Shown here: positions 12,647 through 23,811 of the stretch, one piece after another
Layout of the letters: every line of letters starts with the position of its first letter
Position numbering within the stretch: the first letter of the stretch is position 1
Assembly: GCA_947471745.1 (NCBI GenBank)
Contig: CANJKZ010000724.1
Location: 4,832,001-4,896,000, forward strand
Direction: 5' to 3'
DNA from: Closterium sp. Naga37s-1
Lineage: Eukaryota; Streptophyta; Zygnematophyceae; Desmidiales; Closteriaceae
DNA: 64,000 bases
The notes under the pieces: generated by a model
The model's input: the letters and a program-made list of their open reading frames with translations, nothing else
Told to the model about the DNA's origin: nothing
Database searches by the model: none
Program-made: the position numbers and the translations under genes

Positions 12647-14324
12647 CCTTAAAATTTTAGTCTGAAAATTCAGACAAGCACAACTTTTTTGTCTGAATTG
12701 TCAGAGTTACCTTCAAATTTTAGCAGTTTCGTAAAAGCATAGTTATAATAGCATTGAAGCTGATTACCGCAAACCAACGCAACTGTGCGGTGCCGCGCTC
12801 GGGAGAATTTGGTTTCCCGCCCGTGATTTTTAGTCTGAAGGCACTTCTGCCATAAATGGGGCACTCTGATTGGTCATTTTTCAAAAGTTAGGAACACTGA
12901 GCAGTCAGGGTCGAGGTGTCGGTATCAGACAATGGCCTCGTGCAAGTGCCAAATCAGCTGACCTGGCAGCAGGCACGGTATCGCTCGGCACTTGTCTGTG
13001 CTGGAATATTTTCTCCTAAAGTTGTAGCTTCAAAAATTTGACTCGGTTTGGCAAGGGGAAATGATGTGCGGTTCTGCTAAAGTACGAGACTCATATGTGA
13101 CGAGAGGCTTTCGTTTGCACCAATTCGCTTTTCGCCATGTGCGATTCGCTAAAATCGTTTTGGCCATGTGCGATTTGCTATCTAGTTTCATAATTTAAGG
13201 GTTATTATAAGCTCCCATTGAATTCGACACTCGTGATAGCGTCGAATTAGTAATGTATTCTGGTGCCCCTACTCGAGCAGTTTTCTCTGGAGGAAATCGT
13301 TAGTGCTGGCCCGTACGCACGTGGGTGTATCGAGAACTACTTATTTTAGTGCAGGCTGAGCCTCAGACTTGTATCGGGGATGCACTCTGAAACGGTAATA
13401 AAGGGGTTTCCGCCAACCTGAATGAAAGGTTATCGGAACGAAACTTCCTCGAAATTTCAGACAACTCGTAAAAAAAAAACTCTGGAAAATCAGACAAGGT
13501 ACATAAAAAAAATCTTAGACTTCAGACTAGGTACACCAAAAAAAGTCTGAACGGACTCTGAATCAGGGCGTGTTCCTACGGCCCCTTATCAACCGACCTC
13601 TTGTCATACTTGTGCGGTTCCATGCGTTTCAGTGCGATCGAATGTTATTACATGTGTTCCAGTGCGTTGCGACGCGAATCTGACAAGAGGTTCGCCTGAT
13701 AAGGGGCCGTAGGAACACGCCCTCAGACTACGAATCTGATATCTAGGGCCCTGCTGTACAATGCTTCAAATCAATTTTCTATCTTCGAAAGGGCCTTTTT
13801 TAGGCCAACAATGGCAATCCTCTAGCATGTACCGTATGCACTAGGCTACAACAGCAAGCAGCTGGACGCAATCTTAGGTATTCACAAAAAAAAAAAAAAA
13901 AACTGAGGATACTGTTCCCAAAACATCGCCGTTTCTTCGCGTGTTTGCTGCACCATGTCATGTAACAAAAAAGACATAACACGCGAACACCGCATTCGGG
14001 ACACTTCTAATCAAAACAAAACAAAAGGCTCGCATACCCCCTCATACAAAAAAACCATTACATCCCCACCCCCATTTTTTCTTGACCCCTAGGTTTGGTT
14101 TGGAGGATAATATACATGTACATAGGTACGCAGCTCGAGTCACCTTCCAGGCCCGACCCCTGGATCGAAACTTCCACCAGCGCGGCTGGCTGACCAGAGA
14201 AGCTTGAGCAGCGGCTAGAGCCACACCTGGGTTGGCGGGCCGGCCAGGACCCAGCCCGTCTCTGGCCGGCATGTCAAAAGCGTCAGCCCGGCCAGCCTCA
14301 TTCCGGCCCCTGCCCAGTCCCTGC
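12647..14324. other. Intergenic DNA between element B and gene 1; one MITE, no gene seen
   Basis: AT-rich DNA with several short TCTGAA/TTCAGA motifs (12660-12710, 13455-13560), a run of about 18 A at 13885-13902 and the MITE listed separately. No reading frame here resembles a known protein. The part nearest 14324 probably includes the 3' untranslated region of gene 1. Confidence 0.5.
13566..13722. mobile_element. Tourist-like (PIF/Harbinger-type) MITE, 157 bases
   Basis: Terminal inverted repeats of about 41 bases, starting GGGCGTGTTCCTACGGCCCC, face each other at 13566-13606 and 13681-13722 with a few mismatches. TCA lies on both outer sides (13563-13565 and 13723-13725) as a 3-base target duplication. 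The size, the GGGCGTGTT terminus and the 3-base duplication fit non-autonomous Tourist-like elements. There is no coding capacity. Confidence 0.8.
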
Positions 14325-14712
14325 TCATGTCGAGCTTTCAGGAATGCATGTGCCAGCAGCCGTGCCTTCCGTGTACCCTTCATAGCACGCACACTGCCAA
14401 CCAATCTTCTCATAATCTGTGTAGCAAAAACCATGGCCGCTGCAATAAGGGGTGTCATCATAGCTCCAGCAGAGGGACTCGCACTCATATTTGCTCCTCT
14501 GTATCTGGGCGCGGCCACACAGGACCGTGCTGTTGCCCATGCAGTTGGATCCCAGAGAGAGGCGGAACTTGTCATTGCACAGCAGGTGGATGTCAGCAAG
14601 GGAGGTGCCTGCAATGCCTGTGAGGAAGTTGTGGTCCGCACCGACGTGCCACAGAGACTTCATGAGGCGCAGCGACGGCACCCTCCCCACCAGCTCGTTA
14701 TTGCTTACATCG
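14325..14712 (-). CDS. Gene 1 exon 19: last LRR, linker and EGF-like module, stop
   Basis: The exon starts with a final LRR (DVSNNELVGRVPSLRLMKSL). A C-x-rich linker (LLCNDKFRLSLGSNC) follows, then an EGF-like Cys pattern: C..LCW....YCSGHGFCYTD..GWQCACYEGY....GTC. The reading frame stops three residues after IPE. The corresponding exon of gene 2 has the same LRR-linker-EGF order but then splices into a lectin exon. Here no further domain is seen, although an unrecognised downstream exon cannot be excluded. Confidence 0.75.
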
Positions 14713-17700
14713 CTGAGGGAATGGGGGATGGGGAGGAGAGGCACAGGGGTGACTGTGGGGTTCGATAACAACAGCTGACTGACAAGTGGCGGCTATACGA
14801 GGAAAATGGGACGACTGGTGCAGCAAATGAAACAAGTGAGATATGGGGGGGGCAAGGCAGTGTGTGTGGGAATGATGGCGAGGGTGCACTGACAGGAAGC
14901 CAAGACCACTGAGTGCGCTAAGTGCAGCAGGTATTGTCCCTATAAGGCGGTTGTGAGATAGATCCCTGCAGGTGGGCAGGCGAACAGAATAAGATCAACA
15001 AACCAAGCATGCCTTGGCGCAGCATGTTCCAATTGGGAGTGTTCTAACACGGCACATGTGAAGCATGCACACGACCAAGCCTTCACAGTGGTACACAAAG
15101 AGGGGCGTATGCATGTTGTGGTGGAAAATGAAGCCAGGCAAGGCGAGCTCTGTGCATGGCAATGTTAAACATATTCTTGAGTCTTTGAACTGACAGGTAA
15201 TGAAGATTGCTGAGAGCACTGAGTGCATCAGGAATGGTCCTTCCAAGGCGGTTGTCAGACAAATCCCTGCAGGTGGGCAAAAGAAAAGAATGCTCACAAG
15301 AGCTCACCTAGGGTGCTATGGAAAGCACATGCTATGAGTTGTGTTCTTGCGGAAACATGCCATCCACGAAAGACCCTCACAACCAAACGCTCACTCATGT
15401 TAAACAGCGCTCTGCCCAAATCCCTGCATCTCCACTCCCTGCCCTCTCATCCCTCTCCCTCTTGTTGCGATTGCAATAAACCCAGAACCCTTTACCCTAA
15501 CCGCGCCCCTAAACCCTAACTAATTTCATGAGCAGAGAGAGGTAAGGGGAGAGTGAGCGCACAGGAAAGTGAGCCGGGTGAGCCTGCCCAAGGAGGTAGG
15601 GATCTTTCCTGCCAGCCTGTTGCGCTTCACATTCCTGCCACGCCCACGATCAGATGGAGAAGAATCTTCCTTGATTTACGGATCGAAGGATTTGAGTTCT
15701 TGATTCTATGTTTCTTACTCCCAAACAAGGAGCAAAAGCTGGTGAGGATGAATGCACAACCTGGTCTCGCATCGACAGAAAGATGCTAATGCCAATGCAA
15801 ATGCAAATGCCAATGCAAATGCAGGCTAAAAATGCTTCATAGCAGCATACCAGTGCGCCTTGCCCTTACAGTTTGCCCAGGTTGGTGAGGCGCCCGAGTG
15901 CAGAGGGGATGGGCCTCGAAAGCCCATTGTAACTGAGGTCCCTGCAATGTCACATGGCACGGAGTGGTACAGTATGCATGATTTAATCGGTGCAGTTGTG
16001 ATGCCAACAGAGCATGGAATAGCGTTGTCCAGTGCACATGTTGGTGGAGAACAAGGGTGGAAGGGCCAGCGCATTGTGATACACAGAGGGTGGGCCGATG
16101 AGCACAAGGGTGATAACAACCACAAGGTGGGCCACGACACAACCCAGTTCAACAACAAACAAGACAATCCTTTGAAATGCCGAGTGGACTTCTTATGAGT
16201 CATGGAGAAAGGAAAGGACTGAGCCTGTCTTGGCGGGAGGCAATGGTGGGCGCACAGGAGTGGAGACAACGAGCAGTCTGCCAGCTCAACCATCTGCTCG
16301 CGCCCACCCATTCCCATTCCCACTCCCACTCCCACTCCCACTCCCACTCCCACTCCCACTCCCACTTGACGAGCAACTCCCGTGGCCCAACGGCTTGCAT
16401 GCCGACACAGCCCCTCACTCCTGTTTGTGGTAACCAGTGAAACACATGACTCTGTCCAAGCCCCTTGCACCTTGCCTCCACCTCCTACCCTCGGACCCCT
16501 CACAATTCTCGACGTTATTTCCCTGAGACACTTCGGGAGAGAGTGGGTGTACAGAGAAGAGAGGCGGCTGAGTCGAGAAAAGGAGGCGGGGATGCTGAAA
16601 CTCAGTTGGTTTCTCTGCAAGTCCCTGCAGTCAGATGGCATGGCATGGCATGACGTGGCATGACATGCGATGGAGTGCGATGGGATGGGTTGGGATGGGA
16701 TGCAAGGGGTGGGATGACAAATTGGTAAGCTTCACGATGTCGCATTTCATGCCATGTGCATGTTCTATTTTCATCAATCCGATGAAACATAGCATTGCTT
16801 CTGCACGCCAGTAGGTGCTCTGAATGTGTGAGTGAGCTACAAAAACACATTCTCCATGACGAAAGATTTTTCCTTGGCACTGCCGGGGAACAAAGGTAAG
16901 TGATGAGCGATGTAGTCGCATTGGAACCGAACAACAGCTGCACCTGCAAGCTAGCCCACCCTCCTCCTACCATTTTGTTTGAGTGCCAGCCTTCCTTACA
17001 AGCTTTTCAGGTTAGTTAGGCTCCCGAATGATCTGGGGATGGTCCCAACGAGCATATTTAGACCAAGACGCCTGCAATAGCATATGGTGGTGTGGCATAG
17101 AGTGATGCATCATTGGCCAGTGGGGAGAGAGCATTGTGATGCATGGTGGTGTGGACAAGGTGAATACAAGAGAGCAAAGAGGGAATACAAGTTAGCAACA
17201 AGAGTGCGAAACAGCATGGGATATGGAAAGGAGCAGCGGATGCAGAGGATGAGGGCAGAGAGAAGAAGGAGACGGAGGAGCAGGAGGCGAAGAAGGATCA
17301 GGTGCATGCATGTATGGATGAAGTTTAGAGGCAAGCGGGAGGGGAGGAGGGGGGAAGAGATGCTCTTTCAAGGCACCTGGACGATGGCAACGTAGCCCAC
17401 CATGATCCGAGAGAGCAGGCCCACATGCCCCGAGGCACACTCACAGGTGGGCGAGGTTGCTGAGGTTGCCGATGGCTGTTGGGATGGTGCTGTTGATGTA
17501 GCTGCGGTGAAAGTTCCTGATGCATGGTGCATGGTGCATGAATGGTGCACATTCATGGTGCATGGTGCATCCACAGTGCATGGTGCATGCATGGTGCACA
17601 GGCATGGCATGCAGAGACGTGCAGACACCGCCGTGGTGGGGATGACGTGCGGGTTGTCAGATGAGTGCAAGAAGACCGTGATACAAGGCACACTCCATGA

Positions 17701-20700
17701 CGGCTAAAACAAGTCACGGTATGGCACATGGTGCATGGTACATGGTGCATAGCACGTCGTGTATGGTACATGCATGGTGCTTGGTGCACGATAACTGAGC
17801 ACTATGGCATGGCATGGCATGGCACACGTTACAGGGCAGCACGCACAGGACTGTCAAGCTTGTCATGCTGCCTATCCACTCTGGCAGCTGCCCGGCCCAC
17901 CATGAATACGTCATGTGCCTGGCAGCGCGTTGCGCAAGGGTAGGGGCATGGAGGGAGGGGTGGCGCAAGAGAGGGAGTGGCAGGGGCTCGTTACTATGGG
18001 AAACGCTGCAGCCAACAACACGGACCGCCACTTGAAACCAGTGGCACCCAGAGCGCCACACCCATTGTCTCATGCTTGCATGATGTATTCAGCAATTAGA
18101 TGAGAGAGAAACAATCACGTAACAGTCACACAAGCGCAGTAAAGGCATACGGAATCCCAAAGGGGAAGTGTGAAGTGTGCATGCTCTCACCAGTCGGTGA
18201 GCTTCTTCAGCCGTGACAACTCCGACGGTAGGGAGCCAGTCATGTGCGTGTAGTCCAGCATCCTGCATGCACAGCACACTCCGTGGGGCCCAGCCCAGAT
18301 TGCCTTAGAGCGCGTCGAGTGGTGTGCTAGGGTCATGGAGATGTTCCATACAGGGGTTCAGGCGCGTGAATGCCAGCAACAGGAGGTTGATTAGAGTATG
18401 AGGAAAGTCTGAAGGGGGTAATGGAAGAAGAGGCACGTGGGATGACACACCACGTACTGGGTGTGATGGATGTGCATGGCCTGTCAATCATCCTTGCTCC
18501 GCATGCCTCGCCATCACTCATTTTCGCACTGTGCAATTTCAACTCACAGCACTTCAAGATTGCTGAGGTCGCCCAGAAACGCAGGAACGGGCTGCTTCCA
18601 TTCATTTGCCCCCATTGATCTGATGCACACACACACATGGCATGGCATGGCCGCACAGGGAAAGGGCGGGAGTGGGAAGGGTGGCCGTGGAATCAGAAGG
18701 ATCAAGGTTGGAAAGAAGCAAGGACGATTGTGAGAGGAAACAGCGGTGCAAGGCGGTGAAGTTTCCAACAAAATAAACTTGAGCAGAAGTGCCAACAGGT
18801 GAATTTCCTTGAAGAGTGTTGAAGAGTAGGGGGAGCAGGTGAGGGCAGGGCACGCACAGGTGCTTGAGGGCAGTGATGGCGGTGAGGGTAGAGGGGAGTT
18901 CTTCGAGGTAATTCATGTATACGTCTCTGCAGGGACGTGCACACACCGCAAGGGAGGGAAGGCGGCATGCGAGGGAGAGGAGATGGATGGGCTTGGCATG
19001 GAGGAGCAGGCAAGGGCCACGCATGACTCATGAGAGACCGAGGTGCCCACGTCAGTGCAGGCGGCAGAAAGGCCCGGCGCTGCTAGCACAGGTGCCATGG
19101 CGCTGCCAGCACAGGTGCCATGGCGATGCCAGCACAGGTGCCATGGCGCAACTGCGCATCTCATTAGAGTCAATCCTTCCCATCGCATTCCCATGGACGT
19201 ACGTACATCTGTAGTCCACACAGCGTCACATTCCCATCGCCTAGCCCATTGATTGCTTGCCTCCACACAAGCAGTTAGCATTCAGTGTTGTGTGGCGTTA
19301 GATGCACAGTTTAGTCGGTTGCTCTCATATCCATCCATCCATCCATCCGCCCGCCCGCCCACCCGCCCGCCCACCCGCCCACCCACCCACCCACCCACGC
19401 ACCCACCCACGCACCCACCCATGCGGGGCACTCACAGAGAAGTGAGGTCCTTGAGGGTGCCCATTGCGGCTGGCACCCTCCCTGACAGCATGTTGTAGCT
19501 CAGATCGCTGGTGCACCCACAGGGGGTTGGGAACGCAGGGTGGGTGGAGATATGGGTGCAAGGCATGGCATGCATGAACACGACATGGGCCATTGTGATC
19601 GGCAAGGTGCACACATGGGTGCACGAGGGACAATGCCATGTGGGAGGAGTTGAAAGAGAGTAAGCGTGCATGATCAAGATGTGACAATCGTGGCGGCGAG
19701 TGATTGCTCGCAGACACACGATGCAGGACCAAGGCAGCGAGCTCCTTTAAACCGACTCAGGGGGTGGGGGAGAAGGGAGACGCAGAAGAAAGAAGGGTCG
19801 GGAGAGAACGGGGTGTGGGGAGAGGGAGACACGGAGAGGACAAAGTGGTAGGAAGAAAGAGAGGGGGGAAGAGAGCTCACAGGTGCCTGAGCGAGGTGAT
19901 TCGGGAAATGGCATCTGGAATGGGGCCGAAGAACATGTTGGTACTCAGGTTGCTGCTCACACCACATGGAATGGGCGATGCATGATGCAGGTGTGCGACG
20001 CATGATGCAGGTGTGCGACACATGAGAGTTTTGTCTGAGTGACAATAAATCGCGCAGACACTTGTGATGTGCTGAATGAATTACACGCCATGGCAAGCAT
20101 GGCATGGCATGGCATGGCATGGCATGGTGTGTGAGTGGGAGAGCAAGGGAAGAGTGAAAATTTGACGAGGAAATGGCTCGGGCAAGGATGGTCGAGGCGA
20201 GACGGATGGCAGGGAGGAAGTGCGAGGGAGGGGGGGCAAAGAGGCTGGGTGACTGACTGGGGCTAATGCACGGCAAAGGGGGTGCGCGGGGGCAGGGCGC
20301 ACGTGACTCACATGGTTTCCAGCGCACTTGAATTGGTCTGGTTGAAGTGCCACCACAATGGCCCATGCAGGAAGCACGCTGACAGTTTCCTGCTCACATG
20401 CACCGCACATTCACCCACGCATGCACACATCCCCGCACCCCAGCATTGGCGAACCTCCATGGCAACATTCCATGGCGGTCATATCATATGCATGCAGGTG
20501 CGTCCATGGCCACCGCTCCACGCACATGAAGCAAGCACAAGGGTGTGTAACGGCGTGAGGAGACAGCGGCTGCTGGTTGGAGCCGCACTGCTGGAGAATG
20601 CCGCATGGGCGCAGCATGCATGGCGAGCAGGGCGGCATGGCGAGCAGGGCGGCATGGCGAGCAAGGCGGCATGGAGAGCAGGGGGCGAGGGATGGCTCAC

Positions 20701-22012
20701 AGGTGCTTGAGGGAGGGCATGGAGAGGATGGCGGGGGGAAAGTTGCCGCCCAACCGGCTCTGTGTGATGCTCCTGCACACACGCAGGGGTGGCGCGGAGT
20801 AGGGGAGAGGAGGCGCATGGAAGGGGCATTGGAAAGTGCAGGAATGAGGAACATGGAGAGGTGAAGGAACGAGCGTGTGGTGCATGCATGCATGGACGGA
20901 TGGATGGATGTGAGAGCAACCGACTGAACTGGGTATTGAACGCCAGACAACACTGAATGCTAACCGCTTCGCACAGCAGCTCCACATTCCCATCCAGCAA
21001 TGCGTGGCATATCACACCCCGCCGTACCATACCCATGCGAGGTATGCAAAGCACACAGAGCAGTGCCACTCACAGCGACGTCATGTGTTCGAGCTGCACA
21101 ATGCGCTCGGGTATGGTGCTCACGCCCTGCACGTCACTGCCACGGGCACGCACGGGATGGGAGCAACAGGTGAGGGAGGGGTTGGCAGTGGGGGAGTGAG
21201 CGCAGGCGAGGCGCGGGTGTGTTATGCAGCGCGGAGCAGGGGTGTACCCAGCACGGCACATCCGCGCTCTGCTGCTGCGCCGTGCGCTACTCGTTGACAT
21301 GGCAAGCCCGGGGCAGATGCCATGGCGGGAGATGGCGTGCAGGCGTGCATGCATGGAGTGGTGCTGCTGGGCTCACATGGCAACGGCGTGCCCCTGTGCG
21401 TTGCAGCGCAGGCCTGTGAAGGTGTCGCAGTCCCTGCCGCGGATCCACGTCTTGCACGCCGCAGTGCTGTTCCATACCGCCGCCAGCTCCGCCACCACGC
21501 CCACTGCCATCCACCATGCCATCCACCATGCCATCCACCATGCCATCCACCATGCCACCCACCATGCCATCCACCCACCATGCCATCCACTATGCCATCC
21601 ACCCATCATGCCATCCACCATGCCATCCACCCACCATGCCATCCACCATGCCATCCACCATGCCATCCACCATGCCATCCACCATGCCATCGCATGCCCG
21701 TTACCACACCGTGCCATGCCATGACGTACCATGCCACATATTCCGCCGTCATGTGAGGAACAATCAGTAAGAGAAATTACGTTGGAGGCAAGTTGCAATG
21801 CGACAGGTGCACGGAATAGCATGGATGGGCCAACGAAGCACGGCCGTCGACATCACACCAGCAATGATTTAGGTGGATGTTCCCGTGCCTTGCTGCCACC
21901 AAGGCTTACTGTCGGGGTCCACCACGGGCACAGCCCGTGCGAAGGGCGCGCAGCAGCCAGCCACCACCAGCGCCAACACCGCCGCCCTCGCCGCCACGAC
22001 GCCCCTCCCCAT
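14325..22012 (-). CDS. Gene 1: secreted leucine-rich-repeat protein with C-terminal EGF-like module
   Basis: A host gene of 19 exons read leftwards. All splice sites are GT-AG, phases agree throughout, and the total is 1764 bases (587 aa plus stop). Exons: 22012-21910, 21503-21377, 21136-21074, 20772-20701, 20389-20312, 19952-19881, 19507-19436, 18926-18858, 18619-18548, 18262-18191, 17918-17847, 17516-17445, 17071-17000, 16624-16553, 15941-15870, 15634-15563, 15266-15195, 14965-14894, 14712-14325. The product has a signal peptide, an LRR N-terminal cap, 17 plant-type LRRs and a cysteine-rich EGF-like end. No transmembrane segment or kinase follows, so it is probably secreted or wall-bound and a ligand-binding or recognition protein. 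The ligand is unknown. One LRR per exon with introns splitting the same leucine codon (phase 2) is the classic plant LRR receptor-kinase pattern, so a kinase-less relative is the likely origin. Confidence 0.8.
14894..21136 (-). CDS. Gene 1 exons 3-18: sixteen single-LRR exons
   Basis: Sixteen exons of 63-78 bases (mostly exactly 72) each encode one LRR of the plant type, with the consensus L-x-N-x-L-x-G-x-I-P near the middle. Examples are NMFFGPIPDAISRITSLRHL, NMLSGRVPAAMGTLKDLTSL and NMLVGTIPRSFGSLTNLKSL. Early repeats (20389-20312, 18619-18548, 17918-17847) are degenerate, with Trp in place of consensus residues. Every exon begins one base into a codon whose first two bases end the previous exon. 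Confidence 0.8.
15787..15825. repeat. ATGCCAATGCAA microsatellite in intron of gene 1
   Basis: Six-base units ATGCAA/ATGCCA are repeated six to seven times, 45 bases from the 3' end of an LRR exon. Confidence 0.8.
16309..16366. repeat. CCCACT hexamer microsatellite in intron of gene 1
   Basis: About nine tandem copies of the hexamer CCCATT/CCCACT. The reverse complement reads as Trp/Glu repeats, which are translation artefacts. Confidence 0.9.
17521..17780. repeat. TGCATGG-rich low-complexity tract in intron of gene 1
   Basis: Irregular tandem copies of GGTGCATGGTGCAT and related 7-base words. The tract begins five bases before the acceptor side of an LRR exon. Confidence 0.75.
19079..19147. 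repeat. 23-base minisatellite, three copies
   Basis: Three tandem units with core AGCACAGGTGCCATGGC, nearly identical, within an intron of gene 1. Confidence 0.9.
19271..19348 (+). repeat. Intronic inverted repeat, left arm
   Basis: About 78 bases (TTAGCATTCAGTGTTG core, ending in CATC repeats) recur in reverse complement at 20894-20970 in another intron of gene 1, with only scattered mismatches. The pair could fold in the pre-mRNA around three LRR exons. Confidence 0.8.
19326..19427. repeat. CATC / CCCGCCCA microsatellite in gene 1 intron
   Basis: Four-base tandem repeat that changes from CATC to CCGC/CCAC units, about 100 bases, ending nine bases from an LRR exon donor. Confidence 0.9.
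20095..20130. repeat. GCATG pentamer microsatellite
   Basis: About seven tandem GGCAT units in a gene 1 intron. Shorter copies recur near 16640 and 17800. Confidence 0.85.
20618..20682. repeat. 17-base minisatellite, about four copies
   Basis: Tandem units of GGCATGGCGAGCAGGGC with single-base variants, directly before the donor side of an LRR exon of gene 1. Confidence 0.85.
20894..20970 (-). repeat. Intronic inverted repeat, right arm
   Basis: Reverse-complement partner of 19271-19348. Both arms end in a CATC/GATG microsatellite, which suggests a mobile unit with a simple-repeat tail rather than a local fold-back. Confidence 0.8.
21377..21503 (-). CDS. Gene 1 exon 2: LRR N-terminal cap
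   Basis: It encodes a W-x-x-C..W..G.DC.....G..C pattern (LAAVWN, then CKTWIRGRDC, then LRCNAQGHAVAM), the usual cap of plant LRR ectodomains. The acceptor lies right at the edge of a 12-base microsatellite in intron 1, so repeat-length changes could disturb splicing. Exit phase is 2, as in all following LRR exons. Confidence 0.7.
21505..21693. repeat. CCATCCACCATG microsatellite in intron 1 of gene 1
   Basis: About fifteen irregular copies of a 12-base unit. It abuts the acceptor of exon 2. All long reading frames over it are repeat artefacts. Confidence 0.9.
21910..22012 (-). CDS. Gene 1 exon 1: start codon and signal peptide
   Basis: The ATG at 22012 is followed by basic residues, then a hydrophobic core (AVLALVVAGCCAPFA) and an AxA-like cleavage region. 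I chose this start because an upstream in-frame ATG would only prepend Arg-rich, signal-less sequence. The exon ends in phase 1 at GTAAGC. Confidence 0.7.
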
Positions 22013-23258
22013 CGCCCGTAAGCGCGTCGCGTGCGCCGTGCGCGACGCGACGCGCGTGTGCGAGCCGAGGCGGGCTGAGCGGATCGGCGGCGCATGCGCA
22101 TGCCGTGCACGGCGGGAGACCGCCGCGTTGCGCGGCCTCCCCCAATGAGACGTGATTACCATCTACTCGGTTCGTGGAAGTTCGAAGCCCTACGAGATTG
22201 AAAACTGGTGCTTCCAAGCGAGCGCGTGACCGCGGCAGCACAAAACACGAGAAGCTCGGTGTGAATCGATTCGCAAACATGCAACGAAAGGATGCCTCGC
22301 CTCGTCGTTCCTACTTGTACACCCATCGTGACTTGAGCCTGGCAGCTCTCCATGGGGTGGCTAGCTAGTGTGGACGAGTAACGACTACAACTCGCTTGGC
22401 TGGGAAAGGTCATATCCCCGTGCCTCGCTGGCTAGTCGTTGGGGTTGCCTGCCTGCCAGCGCAGCGATGCAGCGTGAGCTCGCGGCAAACTGCTACTATG
22501 ACCACCGCGCTAACCTAGATTTCTGGTACTGCATGGACCTGCTTTGACTTGCTGGTTGGTGAGAGCTGTAGGGCGCGGTGCTTAGTTCAGAAAACAGGTC
22601 GAGCTTGAGCTGGTTACTGAGTTCTTGAATGTCGTAATAGTCTTCGCAAGAAACCAGGTCAATGTTCGAATACTGACTCGTAAGTCAAGTAACCAGACAG
22701 TCAGTCGACCGCGTGTTCAACGTGCATTCGAGCCGTGCTTACGAACGTGGTCATTTTAGCAGCTTCACGAACACGACGAAAGACGTTAGAGCCACGTAGG
22801 TTAATCGGGTAACCTAAATTGATTATCACGGCTCGACGAGGGTCGATTCTCATTTTTCGATCCTCGCTGGTCACATTCTGACCTACCAGAAATCGGCCCC
22901 GTGGCTCGAACCTCGTGAAATCAACTTTTCGACCAATCAATCGAGCTTAAAAAAAGATAAAATCGAATTAAAAAAAAAAACAAACTTCGGGATTTGCGCC
23001 AAATGCACCGCGCCCTAACAAATCAACCCCCTACGCACAGGTAATATGATAACAACAATTGATTAATACGGTTCAAGAACTAGATATTCCTAAGAAATAT
23101 TTTTCCCCGATGATTTTTTTATGACAGCTCTCACCGTACCCATCGCTTCGTCTTCAAACTCTGCATACATTGGACCTCAGAGAGTTGAGGAAAAAGGCAG
23201 CTCGGCAGGAGGATGGGCACAAGCAACTTGGCCAAGAGTCGAAGAACCTAGAGGCTGG
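22013..23258. other. Upstream region of gene 1; no gene seen
   Basis: This should contain the promoter and 5' untranslated region of gene 1 (read leftwards). The first 130 bases are GC-rich. The rest is AT-richer with short homopolymer A runs near 22950-22980. I see no convincing TATA box or reading frame. Confidence 0.4.
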
Positions 23259-23811
23259 TGTTAGAATAGTAACCTTAGTAGACTAGGGTTTTGGGGTAAG
23301 AGAGTAGCGTGAGCGAGAGAAACAGGAAGGAAGTGGGTTTACGCTAATGAGCAAGTTACATGATATAGTTCAAGGGAGAGTGAGCACAGTGGTGCACCAC
23401 CTGTCAGAAGTCCACTGGTGATCCCCGATTGATCCTAGGGAAGGGTTACAGGCATGTTGGCCTGGGGGGTTATGGGCGCACTGACCCGCTACTTAACAAG
23501 CCCTTTTATCCCAATGGTCTAGTGGTTGGGATTCTGACATGGTATCAGAGCGAAGGTCTCGGGTTCGAATCCCAGTGTGTGCACTTCGGGCATCCCAGTG
23601 CGGGGGGGTGTCAGAAGTCCACTGGTGATCCCCGATTGATCCTAGGGAAGGGTTACAGGCATGTTGGCCTGGGGGGTTATGGGCGCACTGACCCGCTACT
23701 TAACAAGCCCTTTTATCCCAATGGTCTAGTGGTTGGGATTCTGACACCACCAACAAGTTACTGTAGCTACAAAGAATACATAGCAAGCAGGGTATATAAC
23801 ACAACTTAACA
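23259..23811 (-). repeat. LTR of element C (3' in element orientation), split by a TRIM
   Basis: Matches 25761-25964 once the 345-base TRIM and its 5-base duplication are removed. The uninterrupted copy at 25761-25964 shows the empty site. Confidence 0.8.
23402..23746 (+). mobile_element. Miniature LTR retroelement (TRIM/SMART type) with tRNA-like junction
   Basis: Two identical 138-base LTRs (23402-23539 and 23609-23746, TGTCAGAAG..GATTCTGACA) flank only 69 bases. That interior holds a perfect primer site TGGTATCAGAGC (23540-23551) and a G-run polypurine tract (23602-23608). CCACC lies on both sides (23397-23401, 23747-23751) as a 5-base target duplication. There is no coding capacity, so it must be mobilised in trans. 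Identical LTRs mean a recent insertion. The LTR end plus interior also reads as tRNA-Glu-like box A (TGGTCTAGTGGTTGGGATTC) and box B (GGTTCGAATCC); see findings. Confidence 0.9.

Noticed and set aside
21224-21822. Long His/Pro- or Trp/Met-rich reading frames on both strands
   Set aside because: They are translations of the CCATCCACCATG microsatellite in intron 1 of gene 1.
23505-23580. A genuine tRNA-Glu gene
   Set aside because: Box A and box B match, but the anticodon arm is replaced by the primer site and no acceptor stem pairs; it belongs to the TRIM.
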